Below, piece after piece: positions 1 through 5,179 of a stretch of DNA of 5,982 bases (position 1 is its first letter; each line of letters starts with the position of its first letter). A program made the translations under genes and the position numbers. Below the pieces are notes generated by a model that was not told the origin of the DNA, did not search any database, and worked only from the letters and a program-made list of their open reading frames with translations. The DNA lies in assembly GCA_016177265.1 (NCBI GenBank), contig JACOVP010000057.1:1-5982 (forward strand). The letters run 5' to 3'. Source of the stretch: Candidatus Woesearchaeota archaeon. Lineage in GTDB: Archaea; Nanobdellota; Nanobdellia; SCGC-AAA011-G17; UBA489.

Positions 1-24
1 CAGCCCCACTTCTCTAATGTAGGA

Positions 25-372
25 TTATTTCTCTTTTTGTATCTCTTTTAAATATGCCCTTAGTGTTTCAGAATCTATCCCTTGCAAGCGTAGTTCTAAT
101 TCTCCCAGTAATATGCCCTTTGGTAACACGCCCCTTTCTGTGAGAAGGGCACTTTCTTGCGGATCGAGAGCTTTATCTTGGTTGGTGTCTGCATAAGCAA
201 AGATTTTATGAATGACCTGGACTCTCGTGTCTAACTCGTCGTAAAAGTATCCCAATTTTGTACCAACATACAGTATACCGCCCAGGATGGCTCCGACTAC
301 CACCACTTTTGAAAAATTATTCACATAAGGTTTTCTCTCTCTAATCCCAGTCACTGAAACCCACCCATTCAT
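25..372 (-). CDS. Small membrane-anchored protein with a single EF-hand-like calcium loop (hypothetical)
   Basis: I do not recognise a named family. The 115-residue protein has a short basic N-terminus (RERK at 11-14), one hydrophobic segment at about residues 23-38 (rich in V, G, I, L) and a soluble C-terminal part. Residues 62-73 fit the canonical 12-residue EF-hand loop: D62, N64, D66, hydrophobic L69, D70 and E73 fill positions 1, 3, 5, 8, 9 and 12. Position 6, usually Gly, is Lys. Helix-like sequence flanks the loop (about 50-61 and 74-80), and the C-terminus is a charged helix. The positive-inside rule suggests a cytoplasmic N-terminus and an external EF loop, which is inference. The start is supported by a TATA-like element about 27 nt upstream with no Shine-Dalgarno, implying leaderless mRNA. 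The gene is divergent from the eL43 operon. It is probably real; calcium binding is untested, since a lone EF-hand often needs a partner. Confidence 0.7.
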   Translation of the reverse strand: MNGWVSVTGIRERKPYVNNFSKVVVVGAILGGILYVGTKLGYFYDELDTRVQVIHKIFAYADTNQDKALDPQESALLTERGVLPKGILLGELELRLQGIDSETLRAYLKEIQKEK

Positions 373-394
373 CTGGAATATACACTCTTGTTTC

Positions 395-407
395 TTTTTA
401 AATTTAT
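395..407 (-). promoter_or_regulatory. TATA-like promoter of the EF-hand gene
   Basis: Read on the minus strand this AT-rich stretch contains ATTTAAAAA centred near 399, about 27 nt before the ATG at 372. That spacing puts the transcription start at or next to the start codon, so a leaderless mRNA is expected. No Shine-Dalgarno sequence is visible before the ATG. Confidence 0.5.
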
Positions 408-509
408 CTTACCACTTTCATAAGGCAATTTTACAAAGAACATGGATTGATAGCAACCTTTAAAAAGACCTCTACAAATTCCTCTACCACGCCCTTTTCT
501 AGAGCAATC

Positions 510-518
510 TTTTTAAAC
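510..518 (+). promoter_or_regulatory. TATA-like promoter of the eL43 - rpoP - pfdB operon
   Basis: TTTTTAAAC is centred about 24 nt before the ATG at 538, consistent with a leaderless or nearly leaderless mRNA. The purine-rich AGGAAGGG at 519-526 lies too far from the start for a normal Shine-Dalgarno, and the ATG at 527 is out of frame. A second TATA-like element, CTTTAAAAAG at 458-467, could give a longer leader. The 373-537 gap otherwise shows no gene. Confidence 0.5.
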
Positions 519-537
519 AGGAAGGGATGAAGCACCT

Positions 538-750
538 ATGGCAACAAAGAAAGTCGGCTCTGCAGGTCGTTTTGGTATTCGCTATGGGAAAACCATCAGG
601 GTCAAGGTTGCTGCAATTGAAAAACGACAACGTGGACGACATCTCTGTCCATACTGCAACAGGCAGCAAGTTCGCCGTGTCAGTTTAGGTGTCTATGCGT
701 GCAGGAAATGCCATACAACATTTACTGGGAGAGCTTATACTTTAGCATAA
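538..750 (+). CDS. rpl37ae: 50S ribosomal protein eL43 (L37Ae)
   Basis: This 70-residue zinc-ribbon protein of the large ribosomal subunit is shared by archaea and eukaryotes. The basic N-terminus with GSAGRFG-RYG (7-17) and R-V-K (21-23) is typical of the family. Two cysteine pairs, C37-x2-C40 and C55-x2-C58, form the zinc site, and the end TFTGRAYT (61-68) corresponds to the usual F-x-GGAYTP ending, with Arg in place of one Gly. Length is slightly below the usual 73-90. It is the first gene of an operon with rpoP starting 4 nt after its stop, a pairing common in archaea. No Shine-Dalgarno precedes the ATG; the TATA-like element about 24 nt upstream favours leaderless translation. Confidence 0.96.
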   Translation: MATKKVGSAGRFGIRYGKTIRVKVAAIEKRQRGRHLCPYCNRQQVRRVSLGVYACRKCHTTFTGRAYTLA

Positions 751-754
751 TACC

Positions 755-901
755 ATGATCACCAACGTCGTCTACAAATGTTTTTCCTGCGAGAAAATCA
801 TCAAGCAGGACTATGTGAAGAAGAAAATACGATGCCCTTATTGTGGTTATAAGATTCTCTATAAACCTAGAACAACAACCGTAAAGATTCTTGCGAGGTA
901 A
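755..901 (+). CDS. rpoP: DNA-directed RNA polymerase subunit P (Rpb12/RPABC4 homologue)
   Basis: A 48-residue zinc-ribbon subunit of archaeal RNA polymerase, equivalent to eukaryotic Rpb12. Two cysteine pairs, C9-x2-C12 and C27-x2-C30, form the zinc site. The second lies in RCPYCGYKILYKPR (26-39), close to the family signature for this protein, and is followed by a basic tail (VKILAR). In bacteria there is no counterpart, so this gene alone marks the window as archaeal. It starts 4 nt after the eL43 stop and ends 2 nt before the prefoldin start. There is no clear Shine-Dalgarno, so translation is probably coupled to eL43. Its 3' end (GAGGT at 895-899) doubles as the likely ribosome-binding site of the next gene. 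Confidence 0.95.
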   Translation: MITNVVYKCFSCEKIIKQDYVKKKIRCPYCGYKILYKPRTTTVKILAR

Positions 902-903
902 TC

Positions 904-1236
904 ATGGCTCCAAACACCGCTACAGAAGAACAGATAGCTCAACTCCAGCAACAGGAACAACAAGTACAACAGACTATTTTGCAGCGACAAACTCTACAAT
1001 CCCAGTTATTGGAGACTGAGAATGCGCTAGATACCTTGAATAAAACCAAAGAACAGCCTTTCAAATCAGTTGGTCCTCTGCTGGTTGCCGTAGACAAGAA
1101 AACATTACATGAGGAGCTAACGTCAAAAAAAGAGATGCTCGCTATCCGTTTAAAAAATATCGAACAACAAGAAGAACAGCTGCGGAAGCAATTCCAGGAG
1201 TCGCAGGAAAAACTCTTGAAGCAGTTGCAGCAGTAA
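904..1236 (+). CDS. pfdB: Prefoldin subunit beta
   Basis: Beta subunit of the archaeal prefoldin hexamer (two alpha, four beta), an ATP-independent cytosolic holdase that passes unfolded proteins to the thermosome. The 110 residues show the family layout: an N-terminal coiled coil (about 7-50, rich in Gln, Leu and Glu), a central beta hairpin (FKSVGPLLVAVDKKTLHEEL, 53-72) and a C-terminal coiled coil (about 73-110). The hairpin matches the usual Y-x-x-V-G-x-(I/L)-L-V pattern. The N-terminal helix is unusually Gln-rich, as is the extreme C-terminus (QLQQ). The start is 2 nt after the rpoP stop, with GAGGT as a close Shine-Dalgarno (4-nt spacing). The alpha subunit is not in the window. Confidence 0.93.
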   Translation: MAPNTATEEQIAQLQQQEQQVQQTILQRQTLQSQLLETENALDTLNKTKEQPFKSVGPLLVAVDKKTLHEELTSKKEMLAIRLKNIEQQEEQLRKQFQESQEKLLKQLQQ

Positions 1237-1248
1237 AAGGAAGGTGAT
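1237..1248 (+). promoter_or_regulatory. Shine-Dalgarno site that decides the UPF0147 start
   Basis: AAGGAAGGTGAT contains AGGTGAT (1242-1248), complementary to the archaeal 16S 3' tail. Possible starts follow in frame at 1244 (GTG), 1247, 1250 and 1253 (ATG). The first two overlap the site itself, so initiation at 1253, or less likely 1250, is favoured by spacing. Confidence 0.7.
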
Positions 1249-1252
1249 GATG

Positions 1253-1498
1253 ATGGATATACAACCCATTATGGAATCGTTGGCCATGATTGAAGGAGAT
1301 AGCAGCGTACCGAAAAATGTTCGTGCTAAAATCAAAGATGCCATGAGTTTACTACTCGATGAGAACGGAAAATCCGCTGCTGTCAAAATCGACCAGGTCC
1401 TCCAGCACTTGGACGAGTTAAATGATGACCCTAACTTGCCACCGTACACGAGAACACAAATTTGGAACGTCGTCAGTACGCTTTCACGAAAACCATGA
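1253..1498 (+). CDS. UPF0147 family protein
   Basis: A small (81-residue) all-helical protein of the archaeal UPF0147 family, whose function is unknown. Recognisable blocks are SVPKNVRAKIKDA (residues 18-30), the helix ending in KIDQVLQHLDEL (45-56) and the hallmark DDPNLPPYTRTQIWNVVS (58-75), close to the family's NDPNMPxHTRTxIWNIxS. The start at 1253 is chosen because the Shine-Dalgarno site overlaps the upstream candidates; alternatives add one to three residues. The gene follows prefoldin beta by 16 nt and is the last of the operon, so it is probably co-transcribed with ribosome and RNA polymerase genes. Two in-frame TGA codons stand in tandem at the end (1496-1501). A link to translation or protein folding is suggested only by context. 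Confidence 0.88.
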   Translation: MDIQPIMESLAMIEGDSSVPKNVRAKIKDAMSLLLDENGKSAAVKIDQVLQHLDELNDDPNLPPYTRTQIWNVVSTLSRKP

Positions 1499-1512
1499 TG
1501 AGGTATAGAAAT

Positions 1513-1557
1513 CTTTATATAGGAAGACTATGTGTGAGTAATAACAGGTGACACAAG
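1513..1557 (+). promoter_or_regulatory. TATA box, short leader and Shine-Dalgarno of sepF
   Basis: TTTATATA at 1514-1521 is a consensus archaeal TATA box. Counting about 26 nt from its centre predicts a transcription start near 1543-1544, giving a leader of about 14-15 nt. AGGTGAC at 1546-1552 is a Shine-Dalgarno 5 nt before the ATG at 1558. This separates sepF from the eL43 operon. Confidence 0.75.
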
Positions 1558-1953
1558 ATGCCGTTGTTTTCCCGCATTAAGGAGCGTTTAGGGTTTGGCG
1601 CGCCTGTCGACGACTATGGTGAAGAATACGAGGATGATTTCGTTGAGATTGACACTACAAAGGATATAGGGAATAGAGCCAAAATCGTGGTGCGTTCTTT
1701 CGTGCTGACAGAGTTTGCAGACGTCAAAGATGCTTTGGATGCGCTACGGGAAGGGTATACTATAGCTTTGATTAATATTAAACCTCTCAAAGACAAGGAT
1801 ATGATTGAGTTAAAGCGAGCGATTGAGAAGATTAAGAAGACGTGTGATGCTTTGGAAGGAGATATAGCTGGGATGAGCGAGAATTTCATTGTTGTGACTC
1901 CCTCTTTTGCCCACATCTATAGAAACGTCGAGACAGAAGAAGTAAAATCGTGA
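1558..1953 (+). CDS. sepF: Cell division protein SepF (archaeal FtsZ membrane anchor)
   Basis: Archaeal SepF homologue (formerly DUF552), 131 residues. SepF attaches the FtsZ ring to the inner face of the membrane and is needed for division in FtsZ-using archaea. The sequence shows the usual three parts: an N-terminal amphipathic membrane-targeting helix (about 1-12, MPLFSRIKERLG), an acidic flexible linker (about 18-32, many D and E) and the SepF core (about 42-122). The core carries K-I-V-V-R-S-F, the DV-x-D-AL-x-AL-R-G helix and the strongly conserved GDIAGMSENFIVVTPSFAHIY (101-121), which matches the archaeal GDIAG-x-x-ENW-I-x-VTP-x-x-x-IYR signature. It has its own promoter and Shine-Dalgarno. 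ftsZ is not in the window, so the FtsZ partnership is inferred from the family. Confidence 0.93.
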   Translation: MPLFSRIKERLGFGAPVDDYGEEYEDDFVEIDTTKDIGNRAKIVVRSFVLTEFADVKDALDALREGYTIALINIKPLKDKDMIELKRAIEKIKKTCDALEGDIAGMSENFIVVTPSFAHIYRNVETEEVKS

Positions 1954-1974
1954 ATTCTCACATAACTGATTGCA

Positions 1975-2030
1975 TTGCTTTGACCTTGGACAGTCAGAAA
2001 AATCTGTTAAAGCAAACCTTTTTAAATTTT
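1975..2030 (+). terminator. Stem-loop plus T-rich tract after sepF (possible terminator)
   Basis: TTGCTTTGAC (1975-1984) can pair with GTTAAAGCAA (2006-2015), a 10-bp stem with one G-U pair and a 21-nt loop. It is followed by T-rich sequence (TTTTT at 2019-2023, more Ts to about 2035). Archaeal termination depends mainly on T-runs, so the tract is the stronger evidence and the hairpin may be incidental. The T-run is also part of the zpr1 TATA element. Confidence 0.4.
2019..2027 (+). promoter_or_regulatory. TATA box of the ZPR1 gene
   Basis: TTTTTAAAT centred at 2023 lies 25 nt before the ATG at 2048, so the mRNA should start at or within a base or two of the start codon. No Shine-Dalgarno is present between them. 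This argues against the upstream in-frame TTG at 1970, which would lie before the transcription start. Confidence 0.65.
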
Positions 2031-2047
2031 CTTTTGCTGTTTGTTGT

Positions 2048-2581
2048 ATGGAACAACTTAAAGGTCAGCCATGCCCTGCGTGCTTGAAGAAAACATTAAC
2101 GCTTAGTGAAGACGACATGGAGATTCCTTACTTTGGAAAAGTATTTATCTTCGGGATGGAATGCAAGGCATGCGGTTTCTTGAAGTCTGATGTGGAAGCA
2201 GAGAAGCCAAGAGATCCGTGTAAGATTACGTTTACGATTGAAAAAGACAAGGATATGAGTGTTAGAGTGATAAAATCTGCCGCTGCAAAACTTTCTCTTC
2301 CTCAATTACGGTTGAGTGTTGAACCGGGAGTTGATGCTATCGGGTATGTGTCTAATATTGAAGGCGTGTTAACAAGATTTGAGGATGTATTGAAAGCTGA
2401 GAAGGACATTGCAGATGATGAAGACAAGACGAGGTGTAAGAACTTGTTGAAAAAAATCTGGAAGATTAAATGTGGTGATCTACCAACAAAGATTATTATT
2501 GAAGATCCTACAGGCAACAGCGGCATTATTTCTGAGAGGGCTGTTGTTGAGCAATTAAAAGCAAAGCAAGTCAAAGTGTAA
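2048..2581 (+). CDS. zpr1: ZPR1-type zinc-finger protein
   Basis: A 177-residue single-unit archaeal ZPR1. The N-terminal zinc finger uses C9-x2-C12 and C39-x2-C42, the family's long-spaced C4 finger, followed by GFLKSDVE, equivalent to the usual GYRxNEV. The following beta-rich domain has IKSAAAKLSLPQLRLSVEPG (74-93, compare the family's V-x-S-D-x-A-x-x-x-IPEL-x-x-x-x-EPG) and GYVSNIEGVLTRFEDVL (98-114). Eukaryotic ZPR1, with two such units, binds EF1A and acts in its folding; a similar role with archaeal EF1A is inference. The ATG at 2048 is chosen over the TTG at 1970 because the TATA box sits between them, the mRNA would be leaderless from 2048, and the 26 extra residues resemble no ZPR1 sequence. 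Its stop codon abuts that of dph2. Confidence 0.9.
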   Translation: MEQLKGQPCPACLKKTLTLSEDDMEIPYFGKVFIFGMECKACGFLKSDVEAEKPRDPCKITFTIEKDKDMSVRVIKSAAAKLSLPQLRLSVEPGVDAIGYVSNIEGVLTRFEDVLKAEKDIADDEDKTRCKNLLKKIWKIKCGDLPTKIIIEDPTGNSGIISERAVVEQLKAKQVKV

Positions 2582-3568
2582 TTAGAGAAAACCTCGTTCT
2601 AGTAAGTCTTCCCATTTACCGTCACCAACGACAATCGCGAATTCTCTGGCAGTTAACAATGGTTTAGCAAACTTGGCAACATCTTCTATAGCGATCCGAG
2701 GGCAGGCCATTTCGACAAAGACATCAACGTTATAGAAGTTGATTAATTTGTCACTCGTGATTTCATTCATGGTGATAATAACATACTGTTTCCCTAACTT
2801 CTTTAATTTCTCAACGGCATACTCAACAGAACCAAATTGCTGACCTTCTTTTAGCCCCATGATGATACCGAAGACTTTCGCTTCTTTTGCTTTCTCTATG
2901 GCTGCAAATCTCTGTCTGATAATCTTGTTTCTTAAGGAATCCATGTCTGCTATTTCTTCGTTGTATGGATCGAGCAAAATAATTGGTTTATTAACTGCTA
3001 ATGCTGCACCCAAAGCATGGAATTTATTGCCTAAAATTAAGAAACCATCGACATCTTTTGCAACTATTTTTACTGCATTGTATTCACACCCCAATACTTG
3101 ACCATCATAGAAAGCATGACCTTTTTTCATGGGAATGACAACTTTCTTTCCTGCTTTTTCTAATACTTCTTTTACTTTTGGTAGTTGATGGAGATGCTGG
3201 ACTGATGCAATTAATCCTATCTTTTTTAGCTCTTTGAGTTGTGGCAGAACTTTTTTGAGTAAAGGATCAATGTTTTTGAGATAATGCGCTTCTACGTAGA
3301 TGACTGGAAAGGATGGTTTATAGAAGGGAGCATGACCATAAATCACAATCAAATTTGCTTTCACCATTTTGGCTTCATTGATAGCAATGTCACAAGCACC
3401 CCACAATGGTTCACCAGAGACAACTACTTCAGTCTTAGCTTTTTTTCTCATCAATTCTGCTAATCTGACTGCTTCTTTCTTGAGACCTTCAGGTACTTGT
3501 AATAATACCCTCTTCGGTTTCCGTTGTTTGAGCTCTTTCAAGAGCCGTGATTCTTCGAAGTCGTACAT
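2582..3568 (-). CDS. dph2: 2-(3-amino-3-carboxypropyl)histidine synthase Dph2 (diphthamide biosynthesis)
   Basis: Catalyses the first step of diphthamide formation: a [4Fe-4S] enzyme cleaves S-adenosylmethionine unconventionally and adds a 3-amino-3-carboxypropyl group to a histidine of elongation factor 2. The archaeal enzyme works as a homodimer, whereas eukaryotes use Dph1-Dph2. The 328 residues cover all three repeated subdomains, and the three cluster-binding cysteines are visible: C59 in GEPLWGACDIA, C161 in GQVLGCEYNA and C289 in EMACPRIAIED. These agree closely with the positions known for the Pyrococcus horikoshii enzyme. The N-terminus (VLLQVPEGLKKEA, 21-33) and the ending GDGKWEDLLERGFL are also typical. 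The ATG lies about 28 nt from a TATA element shared with glyS, so the mRNA is probably leaderless. The later diphthamide genes (dph5, dph6) and the EF2 substrate are outside the window. Confidence 0.95.
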   Translation of the reverse strand: MYDFEESRLLKELKQRKPKRVLLQVPEGLKKEAVRLAELMRKKAKTEVVVSGEPLWGACDIAINEAKMVKANLIVIYGHAPFYKPSFPVIYVEAHYLKNIDPLLKKVLPQLKELKKIGLIASVQHLHQLPKVKEVLEKAGKKVVIPMKKGHAFYDGQVLGCEYNAVKIVAKDVDGFLILGNKFHALGAALAVNKPIILLDPYNEEIADMDSLRNKIIRQRFAAIEKAKEAKVFGIIMGLKEGQQFGSVEYAVEKLKKLGKQYVIITMNEITSDKLINFYNVDVFVEMACPRIAIEDVAKFAKPLLTAREFAIVVGDGKWEDLLERGFL

Positions 3569-3590
3569 AAACTAAATCTGGCAGCAAAAG

Positions 3591-3601
3591 GATTATAAAT
3601 C
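3591..3601. promoter_or_regulatory. Single palindromic TATA box serving dph2 and glyS in opposite directions
   Basis: GATTATAAATC has perfectly inverted GATT and AATC arms around ATA and reads as a TATA box on both strands (TTATAAAT forward, TTTATAAT reverse). Its centre (3596) is 28 nt from the dph2 ATG at 3568 and 26 nt from the glyS ATG at 3622. No other TATA-like element lies in the 53-nt gap, so both genes probably share it, each with leaderless mRNA. Confidence 0.65.
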
Positions 3602-3621
3602 TTGGTGTTTGCATGGTTTTG

Positions 3622-5100
3622 ATGAAAGGACAGGAAAAGAGCGAGAAGATTCTGAACATTGCAACGAAACGAGGCTTCTTCTTTCCTACTGCTGAAATCT
3701 ATGGTGCCAAGGCTGGTTTCTGGACGTATGGGCATCTAGGGACGCTGATGAAACAGAAATGGGAGAATTTGTGGCGCTGCTATTTCCTAGGATTGAGTGA
3801 TGATTACTGGGAGATTGAAGGGAGCTCCATATTACCTGAAAAAGTATTTCAGAGTAGCGGACATTTAACACATTTTCATGATCCTCTCGTTGAGTGCAAA
3901 AAATGTCATCAACGGTTTCGTGCAGATGATCTGATTGAAGATGAACTGAACGTTAAGACCTATGGTCTAGATGCTGAAGCTTTAGACAAACTCATCAGAG
4001 ATAATAATCTAGCCTGTCTGAATTGCAAAGCAAAAGATTTTGACCAAGTGAAATGGTTTAACATGATGTTCCAGATGCAGTTGGGGGCAACAAAAACTGA
4101 ACCTGTCTATTTATCACCGGAGACTGCACAAAATCCGTACCTCTCTTTTAAACGGGAGTTCATGGCGCTACGAGAGCAATTACCGTTTGGGCTAGCGATG
4201 ATTGGCAAGGCGTTCAGGAATGAAATCAGTCCCAGACAAGGATTCTTTCGTTTGCGTGAATTTTGGCAGGCTGAACTCCAGATTTTTTTTGATCCTGCCA
4301 CCATCAATCAGTGTGATGAGTGGAGAAATGTAGAGAAATACAAATTATTATTATCTTTTTCAGAGAAAGGAAAAAATGGAGCAGTCAAAGAAGTCAGTTG
4401 TGAGGAAGCTAATAAAAAATATCAACTATCGAAGTTGTATGTGTATCATTTAGCCAAGATCCAGCAGTTCTATTTAGAAAAGTTACAGATCCCTAAAGCA
4501 AAGTTTCGATTTCGTGAATTAAGCAGTGATGAACGTGCGTTCTACAACAAGATTCACTACGATGTCGAATTGGATTGTGAGACGTTGGGTGGCTTCAAGG
4601 AGGTTGGTGGATTACACCTACGTGGGTCGTATGACTTGGAAGGTCATCAAAAGGGCTCTGGAGAAAAGCTGGAAATCTTAGTTGATGGAAAGAAAATATT
4701 ACCGCATGTGCTAGAGTTGAGCTTCGGTATTGATAGAAATATCTGGGCATTACTCGATATTTTCTTTAGAGCTGAGAAGGAACGTGATTTGCTTTCATTA
4801 CCGGCAGTTGTTGCACCGATTCAAGTAGCTGTGTTTCCGTTGGTGAACAAGGATGGGTTACCTGAGAAAGCGAAGGAGGTTTATGATTTAGTACATGAAC
4901 ATTTCTATACGCTCTACGATCAAAAAGGATCCATTGGAAAAATGTATCGAAGAGTTGATGAGATTGGGACGCCCTATATGATTACTCTCGACTATGACTC
5001 TCTCAAGGACAATGATGTGACTGTGCGTGATCGTGATAGCATGAAGCAAGTGAGAGTGAAGATTAAGGATTTAGTGAGTTATTTGCAGAAACTCTTTTGA
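3622..5100 (+). CDS. glyS: Glycyl-tRNA synthetase (class II, archaeal/eukaryotic dimeric type)
   Basis: Charges tRNA-Gly with glycine in the cytosol. From the 3622 start it has 492 residues, shorter than the roughly 560-580 common in archaea. Visible in order: the N-terminal RGFFFPTAEIYG and GFWTYGHLG (17-40, family form W/F-P-S-x-EIYGG and Y-GPLG); SGHLTHF-DP; a C4 zinc-like pair (C92-x2-C95, C132-x2-C135); ETAQ (167-170); motif 2 FRNEISPRQGFFRLREF (198-214); a C-terminal catalytic block with E365, S367 and motif 3 GIDR (369-372); then the anticodon-binding domain from about 398 (APIQVAVFPL, DEIGTPYMITLD, VTVRDRD-x-x-x-QVRV). Insertions found in larger homologues are missing. The ATG at 3613 would add three residues but lies only 17 nt from the TATA centre, so 3622 is preferred. 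Unusual residues are Ser and Asn flanking ETAQ. Confidence 0.95.
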   Translation: MKGQEKSEKILNIATKRGFFFPTAEIYGAKAGFWTYGHLGTLMKQKWENLWRCYFLGLSDDYWEIEGSSILPEKVFQSSGHLTHFHDPLVECKKCHQRFRADDLIEDELNVKTYGLDAEALDKLIRDNNLACLNCKAKDFDQVKWFNMMFQMQLGATKTEPVYLSPETAQNPYLSFKREFMALREQLPFGLAMIGKAFRNEISPRQGFFRLREFWQAELQIFFDPATINQCDEWRNVEKYKLLLSFSEKGKNGAVKEVSCEEANKKYQLSKLYVYHLAKIQQFYLEKLQIPKAKFRFRELSSDERAFYNKIHYDVELDCETLGGFKEVGGLHLRGSYDLEGHQKGSGEKLEILVDGKKILPHVLELSFGIDRNIWALLDIFFRAEKERDLLSLPAVVAPIQVAVFPLVNKDGLPEKAKEVYDLVHEHFYTLYDQKGSIGKMYRRVDEIGTPYMITLDYDSLKDNDVTVRDRDSMKQVRVKIKDLVSYLQKLF

Positions 5101-5124
5101 TTTCGGAAATCTTCTGGTTTCATG

Positions 5125-5142
5125 AGAGAAAAGTTTATAAAT
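5125..5142 (+). promoter_or_regulatory. BRE and TATA box of the toxin-antitoxin operon
   Basis: TTTATAAAT (5134-5142) is a consensus TATA box preceded by the purine-rich GAGAAAAG (a BRE-like element). Its centre predicts transcription starting near 5164, giving a leader of about 16 nt with AGGAGG (5167-5172) close to its 5' end and 7 nt before the ATG at 5180. Confidence 0.75.
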
Positions 5143-5166
5143 AAGATTGTTCTTACTATTCTTATT
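5140..5166 (+). promoter_or_regulatory. Inverted repeat between TATA box and transcription start (candidate antitoxin operator)
   Basis: AATAAGA (5140-5146) and TCTTATT (5160-5166) form a perfect 7-bp inverted repeat with a 13-nt spacer. It overlaps the downstream edge of the TATA box, spans the expected transcription start and ends just before the Shine-Dalgarno. AbrB-type antitoxins commonly repress their own operons from such sites; binding here is inference, and AT-rich chance repeats are possible. Confidence 0.4.
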
Positions 5167-5179
5167 AGGAGGAAACACC

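Noticed and set aside
1244..1250. GTGATGA, a perfect C box of a C/D guide RNA.
   Set aside because: It is explained by the Shine-Dalgarno and start codon cluster of UPF0147, and no suitably placed D box was seen. ATGATGA at 1495-1501 was rejected for the same reason: it is the tandem stop.
1597..1611. GGCGCGCC directly followed by GTCGAC, resembling cloning sites in sepF.
   Set aside because: Both lie inside the SepF reading frame, in its linker, with no vector-like sequence nearby; chance natural sites.
1970..2047. N-terminal extension of ZPR1 from a TTG codon.
   Set aside because: The TATA box lies within it, the residues match no ZPR1 sequence, and the ATG at 2048 has ideal promoter spacing.
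5099..5111. Inverted repeat GATTTC-G-GAAATC at the glyS stop codon as a terminator.
   Set aside because: The single-base centre cannot form a stable hairpin loop without breaking pairs, and no strong T-run follows directly.
5147..5179. Hydrophobic N-terminal extension of the antitoxin from a TTG codon, resembling a signal segment.
   Set aside because: It covers the transcription start and Shine-Dalgarno region; the AbrB domain begins at the ATG at 5180.
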